Position numbers and translations under genes: made by a program
The notes under the pieces: model-generated
Seen by the model: only the letters and a program-made list of their open reading frames with translations
Told to the model about the DNA's origin: nothing
Database searches by the model: none
Part shown: positions 56,457-64,000 of the stretch, piece after piece
Layout of the letters: the number at the start of each line of letters is the position of its first letter
How positions within the stretch are numbered: the stretch's first letter is position 1
Source of the DNA: Pseudanabaena sp. Chao 1811
GTDB lineage: Bacteria; Cyanobacteriota; Cyanobacteriia; Pseudanabaenales; Pseudanabaenaceae
Direction: 5' to 3'
Assembly (NCBI RefSeq): GCF_027942295.1
Contig: NZ_CP101416.1
Location: forward strand, 806,001-870,000
DNA length: 64,000 bases

Positions 56457-56506
56457 AGTTTTACTTTTGAGGACTATGCTAATTTCAGTTTAGTGCTATT
56501 TCTAAT

Positions 56507-58108
56507 CTATAACCGATCGCAAAAATAACGACGATATAATTCATTACGAATAATCACACCTGTTTCTGTGCGTAATATTAAACCCATTCCATCTAATTTT
56601 GACGTAGTCGCCAGATCAAAACGGATTGGTTGCGGTGAATTAACCAGCGATCGCAAAACTTCCGTAAGATGAGCATCTCTTTCCACCTTCGCTAAACGAG
56701 TGGTGAGATGTTTCCCAAATAGCCCTACTTCTGTCGAGGCACTTTGAATGATTTGCTCAAGGGAATTTGCGCCACTAGCTAAATTATAGAAAGCGAGTCG
56801 TATTAGATAGGGATGTCCACCAATCAATTCAGTGATAGGTTCTATTTGAGATGTTGATAAACCATGCAGTTCTGCAAGCTCATCAACTTGTGCAGTTGTG
56901 AATTCATCCAAATCAATGGGTGTACCGACATTAAATGGAGATTGATTAATATCCTTAGTTGTAAAAGATTCCATTGAATAGGCAAGCACTAGCCGCAACT
57001 TGCCCCATGTGCGATCGTGTTTGCCCTGCTCATGCCAACCGCGTAGCAAACCACAAAAATCCACCTCGATCGCCTCATGCAGAAAGATACGATCCAAATT
57101 TTCGATCGCAATCACCAACGGGCGATCGTCATCATCATTCAATAAATATCTTTCAAAAAATTCCTCACAGTTACCATTTGCGCCAAACATCTCATCCCAA
57201 TCATCGGTCGGTTTCGCCTTCACCCCAAAATCGCGTCCAATCACCGCACAAAACCACTGCAAGAATCGATCCATATTTTCAAAAAAGCGGCGATCGCACT
57301 TTTGCAAATCTAGCCATGTGGTGCGATTACCCAGCCGCCTAGCCTCTTCTAAGACTCGTACCAATAGCGAAGACTTACCCATGCGGTCAGGGGATTTTAA
57401 GCGCAGTAGGGCATGGGGCATGGCGATCGCTTTAAAGCATTGCTCCTGTTGAGGCGATCGCGGAATATAAAATTGTGAGCCAATCCTTACTGCCCCCTCA
57501 GGTTCCTCGATCACCAGATTCACCTTCGGTAATACCTGACTTTCATAACTGCGTTCTAACAGCACAGGCGTTTGGGCTTCAGGAATATTTTTTAAGGCAA
57601 TGAGATTTTTACCTAAATCAAAGGCATCCTTAACTGATTTCCCTTCAAACAAAGCCCCATAAAAGCCCTTAGCAAATTCGATCGCCGCCACATCCCCGAT
57701 CGCCTGATTCATCCCCAACACATAAGGCACATAGCGAGCGATCGCCTCCGCCTGCACCTGCGAGAAACAAGCATTCAACACCACGCAATCGATGCCATTT
57801 TGCAAAATCCGAAATAATTCTGCTAAAGCCTCCGTCGGCGCAAGTTGCCAATCCCCCACATCATTTTCTAAAACCAGACCATTTTCGGCTGCCCCATGTC
57901 CTGAGAAATGCACAACGCGAGGAACTTCCTGAAGCAAAATTGGCTGTAGGTCATCAATACGTACTGCGCCCTTAGCAACAATGGCAAAGCGATCGCGCAA
58001 ACTCGACTTCTGACAACATTCCTCAATTTCTCGAAATTCTGCCTCTACCCTCAGGCGATCAGTATTTGATGGATTTGCAGACAGCAGCAGTACTTTTTTC
58101 TTATCCAC
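56507..58108 (-). CDS. CHAT (caspase-like) protease fused to an AAA_35-like ATPase
   Basis: A 533-residue protein. Residues about 1-190 form a CHAT peptidase domain: catalytic His71 in VVHFSGHG and Cys114 in VVLNACFSQ, with the family's LVLENDVGDW-like strand and YGALFEGKSV helix. From about 210 an AAA_35-like/STAND-type ATPase follows: SPDRMGKSSLLVRV (239-252) as a P-loop, whose first Gly is Ser, and VIAIENLDRIF as Walker B. The C-terminus (about 400-533) is a winged-helix-like region. It is the first gene of the run with the small protein and AAA-WD40 genes. Proteolytic activity under ATPase control is inferred from family knowledge. Confidence 0.87.
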   Translation of the reverse strand: MDKKKVLLLSANPSNTDRLRVEAEFREIEECCQKSSLRDRFAIVAKGAVRIDDLQPILLQEVPRVVHFSGHGAAENGLVLENDVGDWQLAPTEALAELFRILQNGIDCVVLNACFSQVQAEAIARYVPYVLGMNQAIGDVAAIEFAKGFYGALFEGKSVKDAFDLGKNLIALKNIPEAQTPVLLERSYESQVLPKVNLVIEEPEGAVRIGSQFYIPRSPQQEQCFKAIAMPHALLRLKSPDRMGKSSLLVRVLEEARRLGNRTTWLDLQKCDRRFFENMDRFLQWFCAVIGRDFGVKAKPTDDWDEMFGANGNCEEFFERYLLNDDDDRPLVIAIENLDRIFLHEAIEVDFCGLLRGWHEQGKHDRTWGKLRLVLAYSMESFTTKDINQSPFNVGTPIDLDEFTTAQVDELAELHGLSTSQIEPITELIGGHPYLIRLAFYNLASGANSLEQIIQSASTEVGLFGKHLTTRLAKVERDAHLTEVLRSLVNSPQPIRFDLATTSKLDGMGLILRTETGVIIRNELYRRYFCDRL

Positions 58109-58201
58109 TTGTTTAGCTATGGTTGCGAGCGAGGTTTTGGGGAGGCAATAAGGTAATTTTAATATCCCAGCTAGCGATTCAATAAATAATATCTAAAAAA
58201 A

Positions 58202-58228
58202 AAGAGACGGTGCTATGCACCGTCTCTT
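58202..58228. terminator. Terminator between mraY and the CHAT gene
   Basis: AAGAGACGGTGC-TAT-GCACCGTCTCTT with an A-run on the left, ends mraY transcription (leftward). Confidence 0.72.
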
Positions 58229-58251
58229 CAGGAAACATAAATTCAAAGAAT

Positions 58252-59352
58252 TTAAAGTTTGCTAATCAAAAGAGCTACTCCAACAAGAAATCCGCCTGTC
58301 AGATAAAAAGCTCTGACTACGTGTAACTCATGCCATCCACTTAGTTCTAAGTGATGGTGAAAAGGAGCCATTCTAAAAAGCCTCTTACCCATCCCCGTTT
58401 CATCCTTGGTTGCCTTGTAGTAGGAAACCTGTGCAATAACCGAGATTGATTCCCAAATGAAAATTGCACCCACAATCAAGAAAGCCCAGAGCAAGTTACC
58501 GAGAATTGCGGTAGATGCTAATGCGCCTCCTAGTGCTAGTGAACCTGTATCCCCCATGAATACCTTAGCAGGATAGCGATTGTGCCAGAGAAAGCCCAAA
58601 TAGCTACCACTGAGACACATACAGAAAATCGCAAGTTCCTTGTTATTAGGGAATAGTAATAGTCCCATCCCAAACAAAGCGATCGCGCCCGTACCACCTG
58701 CGAGACCATCTAAACCATCGGTGAGGTTAGTGGCATTACTGCTGCCGAGGAAGACAAACAGCGCAAGGGGAAAGAACAGTAATCCTAGCGGTATGACAAA
58801 ATGCAATGGCAAATTAATCGTGGCGATCGCCTGCCAATTTTGGGTTAATCCTAACCAAGCACAGAAACAAGCGGAAAATCCAGCTTGTAATAATAACTTG
58901 GCACGAGGTGACAATCCCTTATTGGAGTGACGACGCAAGATTTTCCAGTCATCAAGCCAACCGATAAATGCAAAGGAAAGGGTGAGTAAACTGCAAGCAA
59001 TTACTTTGTCGTTAAAGCCAGACCAAATTAAACCTAACAAGATCCCGACAGGTATAATGAATATCCCCCCCATCGTCGGTGTACCTTGTTTTTTGAGGTG
59101 AGCTTGAGGTCCATCTTCACGGATGATTTGCCCAGCTTTAAGGCGACGTAAAGCTGGTACAGCAAAAGTTCCTAAGAATGCGACTCCACCACCACCAAAG
59201 GTAAAAGGCAATAACAGGCTAGAACTTATATTTGGATGCAGGAAAAGATCGACACCAACAATTAAACTTATTAAACCGATTGCTAACCCAAGTGCTAGGC
59301 TACTCCCTGACGGGAATTTTGCTCTCCTAACTCTTACACCAGTATCAACCAT
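58252..59352 (-). CDS. mraY: Phospho-N-acetylmuramoyl-pentapeptide transferase
   Basis: MraY attaches phospho-MurNAc-pentapeptide to undecaprenyl phosphate, making lipid I for peptidoglycan. The 366-residue polytopic membrane protein has the catalytic Asp pair in FIGWLDDWKILRR, the NATNLTDGLDGLAGG motif (Asp residues for Mg2+), MGDTGSLALGGALAS and the C-terminal HHHLELSGWHE. Its length is typical. It is alone here, apart from other mur genes. Confidence 0.96.
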   Translation of the reverse strand: MVDTGVRVRRAKFPSGSSLALGLAIGLISLIVGVDLFLHPNISSSLLLPFTFGGGGVAFLGTFAVPALRRLKAGQIIREDGPQAHLKKQGTPTMGGIFIIPVGILLGLIWSGFNDKVIACSLLTLSFAFIGWLDDWKILRRHSNKGLSPRAKLLLQAGFSACFCAWLGLTQNWQAIATINLPLHFVIPLGLLFFPLALFVFLGSSNATNLTDGLDGLAGGTGAIALFGMGLLLFPNNKELAIFCMCLSGSYLGFLWHNRYPAKVFMGDTGSLALGGALASTAILGNLLWAFLIVGAIFIWESISVIAQVSYYKATKDETGMGKRLFRMAPFHHHLELSGWHELHVVRAFYLTGGFLVGVALLISKL

Positions 59353-59600
59353 TGCCGCTCCTCACACCCACAATAATCACCAAATCCTTCTCGAAATAAA
59401 AGCCTTTTTACAGCTTTGTAACAGATGATTAAAAATCACCTCAATCTACGCTCTTAGATACCAAATAATGGCTGCATTTGTCTACTGGGCAATCATTGAA
59501 TTTTACTAATTCTTTAATTCTGCCATCAATTATTTTGGATATCTCCATTAAACAGCTTTAAAAATGCCCTTTAACTTGACTTTAATAAAATAAATCTCTG

Positions 59601-60956
59601 ATGACGAGTAAGAATTCTCGACAGATTGCTTTAGAAGCTCTCCGCCTTATTCAAAGACGAAATGCATATGCTGATGTTGCGCTCGACTGTACGCTCTCTC
59701 GTGCGCGCCAGAATAACATAATTCTCCCAGAAAGCGATCGCCGTCTGATCACTGAGTTAGTTTATGGATGTACGCGCCGCCAAAAAACCCTGCAAGCGGT
59801 TTTGCAAAACTTCTCACAAAAACCAACCACAAAATTACCACCAGATCTATTAATAATTCTACAGATAGGTGTGTACCAGCTATGTTTTCTCGATCGCATT
59901 AAGCCCTCAGCCATTGTGCATACGACGGTGGAGCTAGCTAAAGAAAATAATTTAACGGGATTATCTGGATTTACGAATGGGATCATGCGATCCATACTCC
60001 GAGCCAAGGAGAAGGAAGATATCCTCGCTAATATTAGCGATCCCGCCAGCTTTTATAGTTACCCCGAATGGCTAATCGAGCTATGGCAAAAAGAATTTGG
60101 TCAAGAAGCGATCGCAAATATTTGTAATTGGTTTAATCAAACACCCCATCTTGATTTGCGGGTAAATCTGCTCCATGCCACAAGGGATCAAGTCCTCGCC
60201 GCCTTTGCCGAAGCAAAAATTTCTGCGGAGGCAATTCCCCATCTTCCCGATGGTATCCGTGTGGGGCAAGGTGCGGGTGATGTCAGTCAATTGCCTAAAT
60301 TTAAAGAGGGTTGGTGGTCGGTTCAGGATGCTAGCGCTCAGTTAGTTACTTATCTATTAGATCCGCAACCGAATGAGATCATTATTGATGCCTGTGCTGC
60401 CCCAGGTGGCAAGACTACGCATATTAGCGATCGCCTCAAAAATACGGGCAAAGTTTACGCCCTAGATCGCCTTGCTAATCGACTCAAAAAAGTTGATCAA
60501 AATACTGCACGTCTGGGGATCACCAATGTGGAAACCCTTGAGATTGATGCCCGTGAGTTTGATGCAGAAAAAGTAATCGGGTCAAAATGCGATCGCGTTT
60601 TATTAGATGTGCCTTGCTCTGGCTTAGGTACATTACACCGACATGCCGATGCCCGTTGGCGACAAACCCCTGACGAACCCTACAAGTTAGCCAAAACTCA
60701 ATCAGAAATTCTCGAACGGGCTACCCATTGGGTGAAGCCCGAAGGCGTGATCGTCTACAGCACCTGCACGATCCATCCTGCTGAAAACGAAGAAGTAATT
60801 ACTAAGTTCTTAGCAAATCATCCCGATTGGCAAATCGTGCCACCAACTGCCGATAATCCTGCGGCGCATTTTGCCAGCGATCGCGGCTGGGTAAAAGTCC
60901 TGCCCCATGAACATGATATGGATGGCTTTTTCATGGTGAAGTTGCAAAAGCATTAA
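59601..60956 (+). CDS. rsmB: 16S rRNA m5C967 methyltransferase
   Basis: RsmB (Sun/Fmu) methylates cytosine 967 of 16S rRNA. The 451-residue protein has an N-terminal NusB-like RNA-binding domain (1-140, RLITELVYGCTRRQKTLQAV) and a C-terminal methyltransferase: SAM site IIDACAAPGGKTTHI, catalytic Cys in DVPCSGLGTLHRHADAR and the second Cys in VYSTCTIHPAENEE. Length and order are those of cyanobacterial RsmB. It is monocistronic and ends on a strong hairpin. Confidence 0.95.
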   Translation: MTSKNSRQIALEALRLIQRRNAYADVALDCTLSRARQNNIILPESDRRLITELVYGCTRRQKTLQAVLQNFSQKPTTKLPPDLLIILQIGVYQLCFLDRIKPSAIVHTTVELAKENNLTGLSGFTNGIMRSILRAKEKEDILANISDPASFYSYPEWLIELWQKEFGQEAIANICNWFNQTPHLDLRVNLLHATRDQVLAAFAEAKISAEAIPHLPDGIRVGQGAGDVSQLPKFKEGWWSVQDASAQLVTYLLDPQPNEIIIDACAAPGGKTTHISDRLKNTGKVYALDRLANRLKKVDQNTARLGITNVETLEIDAREFDAEKVIGSKCDRVLLDVPCSGLGTLHRHADARWRQTPDEPYKLAKTQSEILERATHWVKPEGVIVYSTCTIHPAENEEVITKFLANHPDWQIVPPTADNPAAHFASDRGWVKVLPHEHDMDGFFMVKLQKH

Positions 60957-61006
60957 AGAAATTTTGGTAACGCAGCTTCGCTGCGTTACCAAAATTTCTT
61001 TAATGC
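60952..61006. terminator. Long palindromic terminator after rsmB
   Basis: CATTAAAGAAATTTTGGTAA...its full complement, arms of about 25 bases around CGCAGCTTCGCTGCG. The 5' arm overlaps the stop codon of rsmB. Confidence 0.8.
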
Positions 61007-61041
61007 TGATCGCGATTAATAAAAAATATTTGCTAGTACTT

Positions 61042-61069
61042 TTGCGATAAAGCTGAACTACGCTATAAT
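61042..61069 (+). promoter_or_regulatory. Promoter of the rpsA gene
   Basis: TTGCGA (61042-61047) and TATAAT (61064-61069), spaced by 16 bases, a good sigma-70-type pair. Transcription would start near 61076, giving a leader of about 155 bases with a small hairpin ACCTAT-GACT-ATAGGT at its 5' end. Confidence 0.6.
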
Positions 61070-61231
61070 TAAAAACCTATGACTATAGGTTGAACTAGAA
61101 CTCTCTTGCTAGGAACACCAAATATAGACATAGGATGTAAACCGCAACAGGCTGTAAAGCTTGCTGCTCTTACATTTCCGGGAGGAAACAAAAAAATCTC
61201 AAGGAGAACAGGAACAAGGATAAATTTAGTT

Positions 61232-62260
61232 ATGGTCAATCGGACAAAAACTGCTACCACCAATGTCGGCTTTACACATGAAGATTTTGCCAAACTCTTA
61301 GATAAGTACGATTATCATTTTAGCCCCGGCGACATTGTTGCAGGTACGGTATTTAGCATTGAGCCTAGGGGCGCACTTATTGACATTGGCGCAAAAACAG
61401 CAGCGTACATCCCCATTCAGGAGATGTCGATCAACCGAGTTGACCAGCCTGAAGAAGTTTTGCAGAACAATGAAACCCGTGAGTTTTTCATTCTCGCTGA
61501 CGAAAACGAAGAAGGTCAATTAACCCTCTCGATTCGCCGCATCGAGTACATGAGAGCATGGGAACGTGTACGTCAGTTGCAAGCAGAAGACGCAACTGTG
61601 CGATCACTCATTTTCGCAACCAACCGTGGTGGCGCTCTGGTCAGAATCGAAGGTCTACGTGGATTTATCCCTGGATCTCACATCAGCACTCGCAAACCTA
61701 AGGAAGAGTTGGTTGGCGAAGAATTGCCACTCAAGTTCTTAGAAGTGGATGAAGACCGTAACCGTCTCGTCCTCAGCCATCGCCGTGCCCTCGTCGAGCG
61801 CAAGATGAACAAGCTCGAAGTTGGTGAAGTCGTCATCGGCGTAGTCCGTGGTATCAAGCCCTACGGTGCATTCATCGATATCGGTGGTGTCAGTGGCTTA
61901 TTGCACATTTCCGAAATCTCCCACGAGCATATCGAAACTCCTCACAACGTCTTCAACGTCAATGACGAAGTGAAGGTAATGATTATTGATCTCGATGCAG
62001 AGCGTGGACGGATTTCTCTCTCTACCAAGCAACTTGAGGCAGAACCCGGTGACATGGTGCGTGATCCCCAACTTGTTTACGCTAAGGCAGAAGAAATGGC
62101 TGCGAAGTATCGTGAACAACTAAATGCACCTCCTGCGGTAATGGAAATTCCCTTGCCTCCAGTAGATGATGATTATGAAGTTCCCGATGCTATGGAAGAG
62201 CCTGAAATTCCTGAAGAAGTAGTGGCTGAAGCAGTAGAAGAAGCTACGGCTGAAGTTTAA
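61232..62260 (+). CDS. rpsA: 30S ribosomal protein S1
   Basis: S1 binds mRNA at the 30S subunit and aids initiation. The 342-residue protein has three S1 (OB-fold) repeats: about 30-100 (GDIVAGTVFSIEPRGALIDIG), 118-185 and 200-270 (GEVVIGVVRGIKPYGAFIDI). An acidic tail (EEPEIPEEVVAEAVEEATAEV) follows. Cyanobacterial S1 is shorter than the six-repeat form of E. coli, so length is normal. I chose ATG 61232 (MVNRTKTATT) with AAGGA upstream; a longer frame from 61106 runs into the leader. Confidence 0.93.
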   Translation: MVNRTKTATTNVGFTHEDFAKLLDKYDYHFSPGDIVAGTVFSIEPRGALIDIGAKTAAYIPIQEMSINRVDQPEEVLQNNETREFFILADENEEGQLTLSIRRIEYMRAWERVRQLQAEDATVRSLIFATNRGGALVRIEGLRGFIPGSHISTRKPKEELVGEELPLKFLEVDEDRNRLVLSHRRALVERKMNKLEVGEVVIGVVRGIKPYGAFIDIGGVSGLLHISEISHEHIETPHNVFNVNDEVKVMIIDLDAERGRISLSTKQLEAEPGDMVRDPQLVYAKAEEMAAKYREQLNAPPAVMEIPLPPVDDDYEVPDAMEEPEIPEEVVAEAVEEATAEV

Positions 62261-62264
62261 TCAA

Positions 62265-62309
62265 ATAAATAACAAAGCCAATGCTCATAGCATTGGCTTT
62301 GTTATTTAT
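62265..62309. terminator. Terminator after rpsA
   Basis: ATAAATAACAAAGCCAATGCT-CAT-AGCATTGGCTTTGTTATTTAT, perfect 21-base arms. Confidence 0.85.
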
Positions 62310-62361
62310 CACTTGAGAAGCAGTCCTAAACACTGCTTCTTTTTTATTCCCGATCTCCCCT

Positions 62362-62685
62362 CTAGCTTAAGGTTGCATTGAAATCATCAATGGTTGGATA
62401 AATTTTAAAAATCTTAGTCATACTAGTAAGTTCAAATAGCATTTGCACTTGATCATTAGCACCACAAATTACCATTTCACCATTACTGTTACGGATTGAT
62501 TTGAGAGCTGAAACTAGAGCACCTAGCCCCGAACTATCCATAAAAGTGATCTCTTGGAGATCAACTAGTAAGTACTTAGGAGAATTTGTAGCTGACGCAA
62601 TATCATTGACTTGACGGCGGAAATCAGCCGCAGTTGTGACATCAAGCCTGCCTGAAGGCTGGATAACTTTTACTTCATTACTCAT
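62362..62685 (-). CDS. STAS-domain anti-sigma factor antagonist
   Basis: A 107-residue SpoIIAA/RsbV-type STAS protein with the phosphoacceptor Ser in TFMDSSGLGALVSALK (Ser52). It takes part in partner switching with an anti-sigma kinase and a PP2C phosphatase. Neither is adjacent, but two PP2C proteins are encoded elsewhere in the window. It differs clearly from the other STAS protein (16654-17028), which has SSAG at this site. ATG at 62685. Confidence 0.9.
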   Translation of the reverse strand: MSNEVKVIQPSGRLDVTTAADFRRQVNDIASATNSPKYLLVDLQEITFMDSSGLGALVSALKSIRNSNGEMVICGANDQVQMLFELTSMTKIFKIYPTIDDFNATLS

Positions 62686-62874
62686 GGATTTATTTCCTGA
62701 CTTAGAGATTTATTTATTTTGATAATTGAGGGATACGAAATACTTAACCAATGCTGTAAGAGGATGTTTCACCATAAGCATAAATCTTTATCGATAACTT
62801 TGGTTCTTATTTGAGCTTTAATGAAATCTTGGCAGTATTAAGTAATTTCTTTAATTTTTTAACTTTCTAAATCT

Positions 62875-63951
62875 ATGGCTGATTTACATGATTTGCAAGC
62901 GATAAAGGACGTATTAACACCAATTATCGATCCCGATCGCCAAAAAAGCATTATCGAACTAGACATGGTGCGCGATATTGCGATCAAGTCCAATGGGGTA
63001 GTCAGCTTTACGCTTTTATTAAATGATCCCAATAGTCCTAAACGCGACCCGTTAATTCAAGAATGTAAAACTGCGATTAAGGCGATCGCAACAGTTACCG
63101 ATGTTTGGGTAAAGGTGATTGCTAATAGCCCTGCGATCGCCACTCCAGCAGCTCCAACTAATGCCTTACAAGGTATCGAAGGCGTAAAACATATTATTGC
63201 TATCTCCAGTGGGAAAGGCGGCGTAGGTAAAACCTCAATATCAGTCAATATTGCCGTAGCCCTCGCCGATATGGGGGCAAAGGTGGGGCTACTTGATGCG
63301 GATATTTATGGGCCAAACGTGCCACTAATGCTTGGAGTAGAAGCTGCACAGGTGAAGGTCGTTAAAGCAGAAAATGGTGCAGATGTAGTTGAGCCAGCCT
63401 TTAACTATGGTGTGAAAATCATTTCGATGGCATTTTTGATTGCGAAGGATCAGCCTGTGGTTTGGCGGGGACCAATGCTCAATGGTGTGATTCGGCAGTT
63501 TCTCTATCAAGCAAACTGGGGCGAACTCGATTATTTAATTGTGGATATGCCCCCCGGTACTGGTGATGCACAACTAACCCTCACGCAATCTGTACCATTG
63601 GCAGGAGCCGTGATCGTAACTACACCACAAACTGTATCGCTCTTAGATTCTCGCAAGGGCTTGAGGATGTTCCAAAATATGGGTATTCCTGTTTTAGGCA
63701 TTGTCGAAAATATGAGCTATTTCATTCCCCCCGATATGCCTGATAAGCAATACGATATTTTTGGTTCTGGTGGTGGTAAGAAGGCTTCCGATGAGCTTGG
63801 TGTTGATCTGCTCGGTTGCGTGCCGCTAGAAATTAGTCTGCGCGAAGGTGGCGATCGCGGCGTGCCGATTGTCTTAGGTCATCCTGAGTCTGCTTCGGCT
63901 AAGGCTTTAAGGGAAATTGCTAAAGCGATCGCAACCAAAGTCCAAGCGTAA
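62875..63951 (+). CDS. apbC: Mrp/ApbC-family Fe-S cluster carrier ATPase
   Basis: A 358-residue P-loop ATPase that binds and transfers [4Fe-4S] clusters. An N-terminal DUF59/MIP18-like domain (1-80, VLTPIIDPDRQKSIIELDMV) is followed by the ATPase domain with AISSGKGGVGKTSISVNIAV, GLLDADIYGPNVPLM and DYLIVDMPPGTGDAQLTLTQ. The typical C-terminal cluster Cys-x-x-Cys is not seen, so cluster binding may use other residues. Downstream of the stop only 49 bases remain. Confidence 0.93.
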   Translation: MADLHDLQAIKDVLTPIIDPDRQKSIIELDMVRDIAIKSNGVVSFTLLLNDPNSPKRDPLIQECKTAIKAIATVTDVWVKVIANSPAIATPAAPTNALQGIEGVKHIIAISSGKGGVGKTSISVNIAVALADMGAKVGLLDADIYGPNVPLMLGVEAAQVKVVKAENGADVVEPAFNYGVKIISMAFLIAKDQPVVWRGPMLNGVIRQFLYQANWGELDYLIVDMPPGTGDAQLTLTQSVPLAGAVIVTTPQTVSLLDSRKGLRMFQNMGIPVLGIVENMSYFIPPDMPDKQYDIFGSGGGKKASDELGVDLLGCVPLEISLREGGDRGVPIVLGHPESASAKALREIAKAIATKVQA

Positions 63952-64000
63952 ACTGATAATTCTTGGTTATGTACCCAATCTAAAAGTTTGCGAAATCTCG

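Noticed and set aside
59353-59400. Yfr1-like RNA: CTCCTCACACC upstream of mraY
   Set aside because: The core matches the Yfr1 motif only partly, and no flanking hairpin or terminator arrangement was found.

Overview
This window is chromosomal DNA of a cyanobacterium. It carries psbU (photosystem II), the carboxysome shell gene ccmP, sqdB for the sulfolipid of thylakoids, NDH-1 genes ndhF and ndhD, the dark protochlorophyllide reductase genes chlN-chlB-chlL, GUN4, and very many HIP1-like GCGATCGC sites. The moderately low GC content, strong palindromes behind almost every gene, and a VPFEFEA-type anchor tail on a secreted protein would fit a Pseudanabaena-like lineage, but that placement is an inference.

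Layout. 1-4.2 kb: a cut-off PAS protein, a tandem rhomboid pair (one active-looking, one lacking the catalytic residues), a single-domain response regulator and sqdB. 4.2-13 kb: a membrane protein, ccmP, a zinc-ribbon protein, a DUF3084 coiled-coil protein, a MoxR ATPase, a MazEF-type toxin-antitoxin pair, an ArsS-like radical SAM enzyme, an Hpt protein and an aminotransferase. 13-21 kb: ndhF and ndhD facing each other, separated by a methyltransferase and a partner-switching pair (STAS protein plus sensor/PP2C/anti-sigma-kinase fusion). 21-30 kb: psbU, nadB, two small proteins, chlN-chlB-chlL and a DUF554 protein. 30-36 kb: a structured RNA (probably 6S RNA), initiator tRNA, a GAF-PP2C phosphatase, ftsY and GUN4. 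36-44 kb: a protein of six 'RP' repeats, an exported anchor-tailed protein, coiled-coil, GAF and membrane proteins, aroH and a PUA/EVE-like TPR protein with a VEVEK array. 44-51 kb: M1 aminopeptidase, a diguanylate cyclase, a TlyA-type methyltransferase and a GDT1-type Mn transporter behind a yybP-ykoY Mn riboswitch. 51-58 kb: antitoxin genes with a broken ParE, and a three-gene run of CHAT-ATPase, small protein and ATPase-TM-WD40 protein. 58-64 kb: mraY, rsmB, rpsA, a STAS protein and an Mrp/ApbC ATPase.

How the parts work together. Signalling is well represented: two PP2C/SpoIIE phosphatases, two STAS proteins, an Hpt protein, a receiver, GAF and PAS proteins and a GGDEF enzyme suggest partner switching and phosphorelay control. 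The chlorophyll cluster is complete for dark protochlorophyllide reduction, and all three subunits resemble the alpha-cyanobacterial/proteobacterial type rather than the usual beta-cyanobacterial type.

The most interesting candidates are: the CHAT-ATPase / small protein / ATPase-WD40 operon (a possible caspase-like signalling or defence module with a homogenised 14-blade array); the alpha-type DPOR cluster; the catalytically dead rhomboid next to its active sister; three families of non-autonomous inverted-repeat elements, one with another element nested inside it and one with compensatory stem changes; the Mn riboswitch; the probable 6S RNA; and the six-repeat protein of unknown function.
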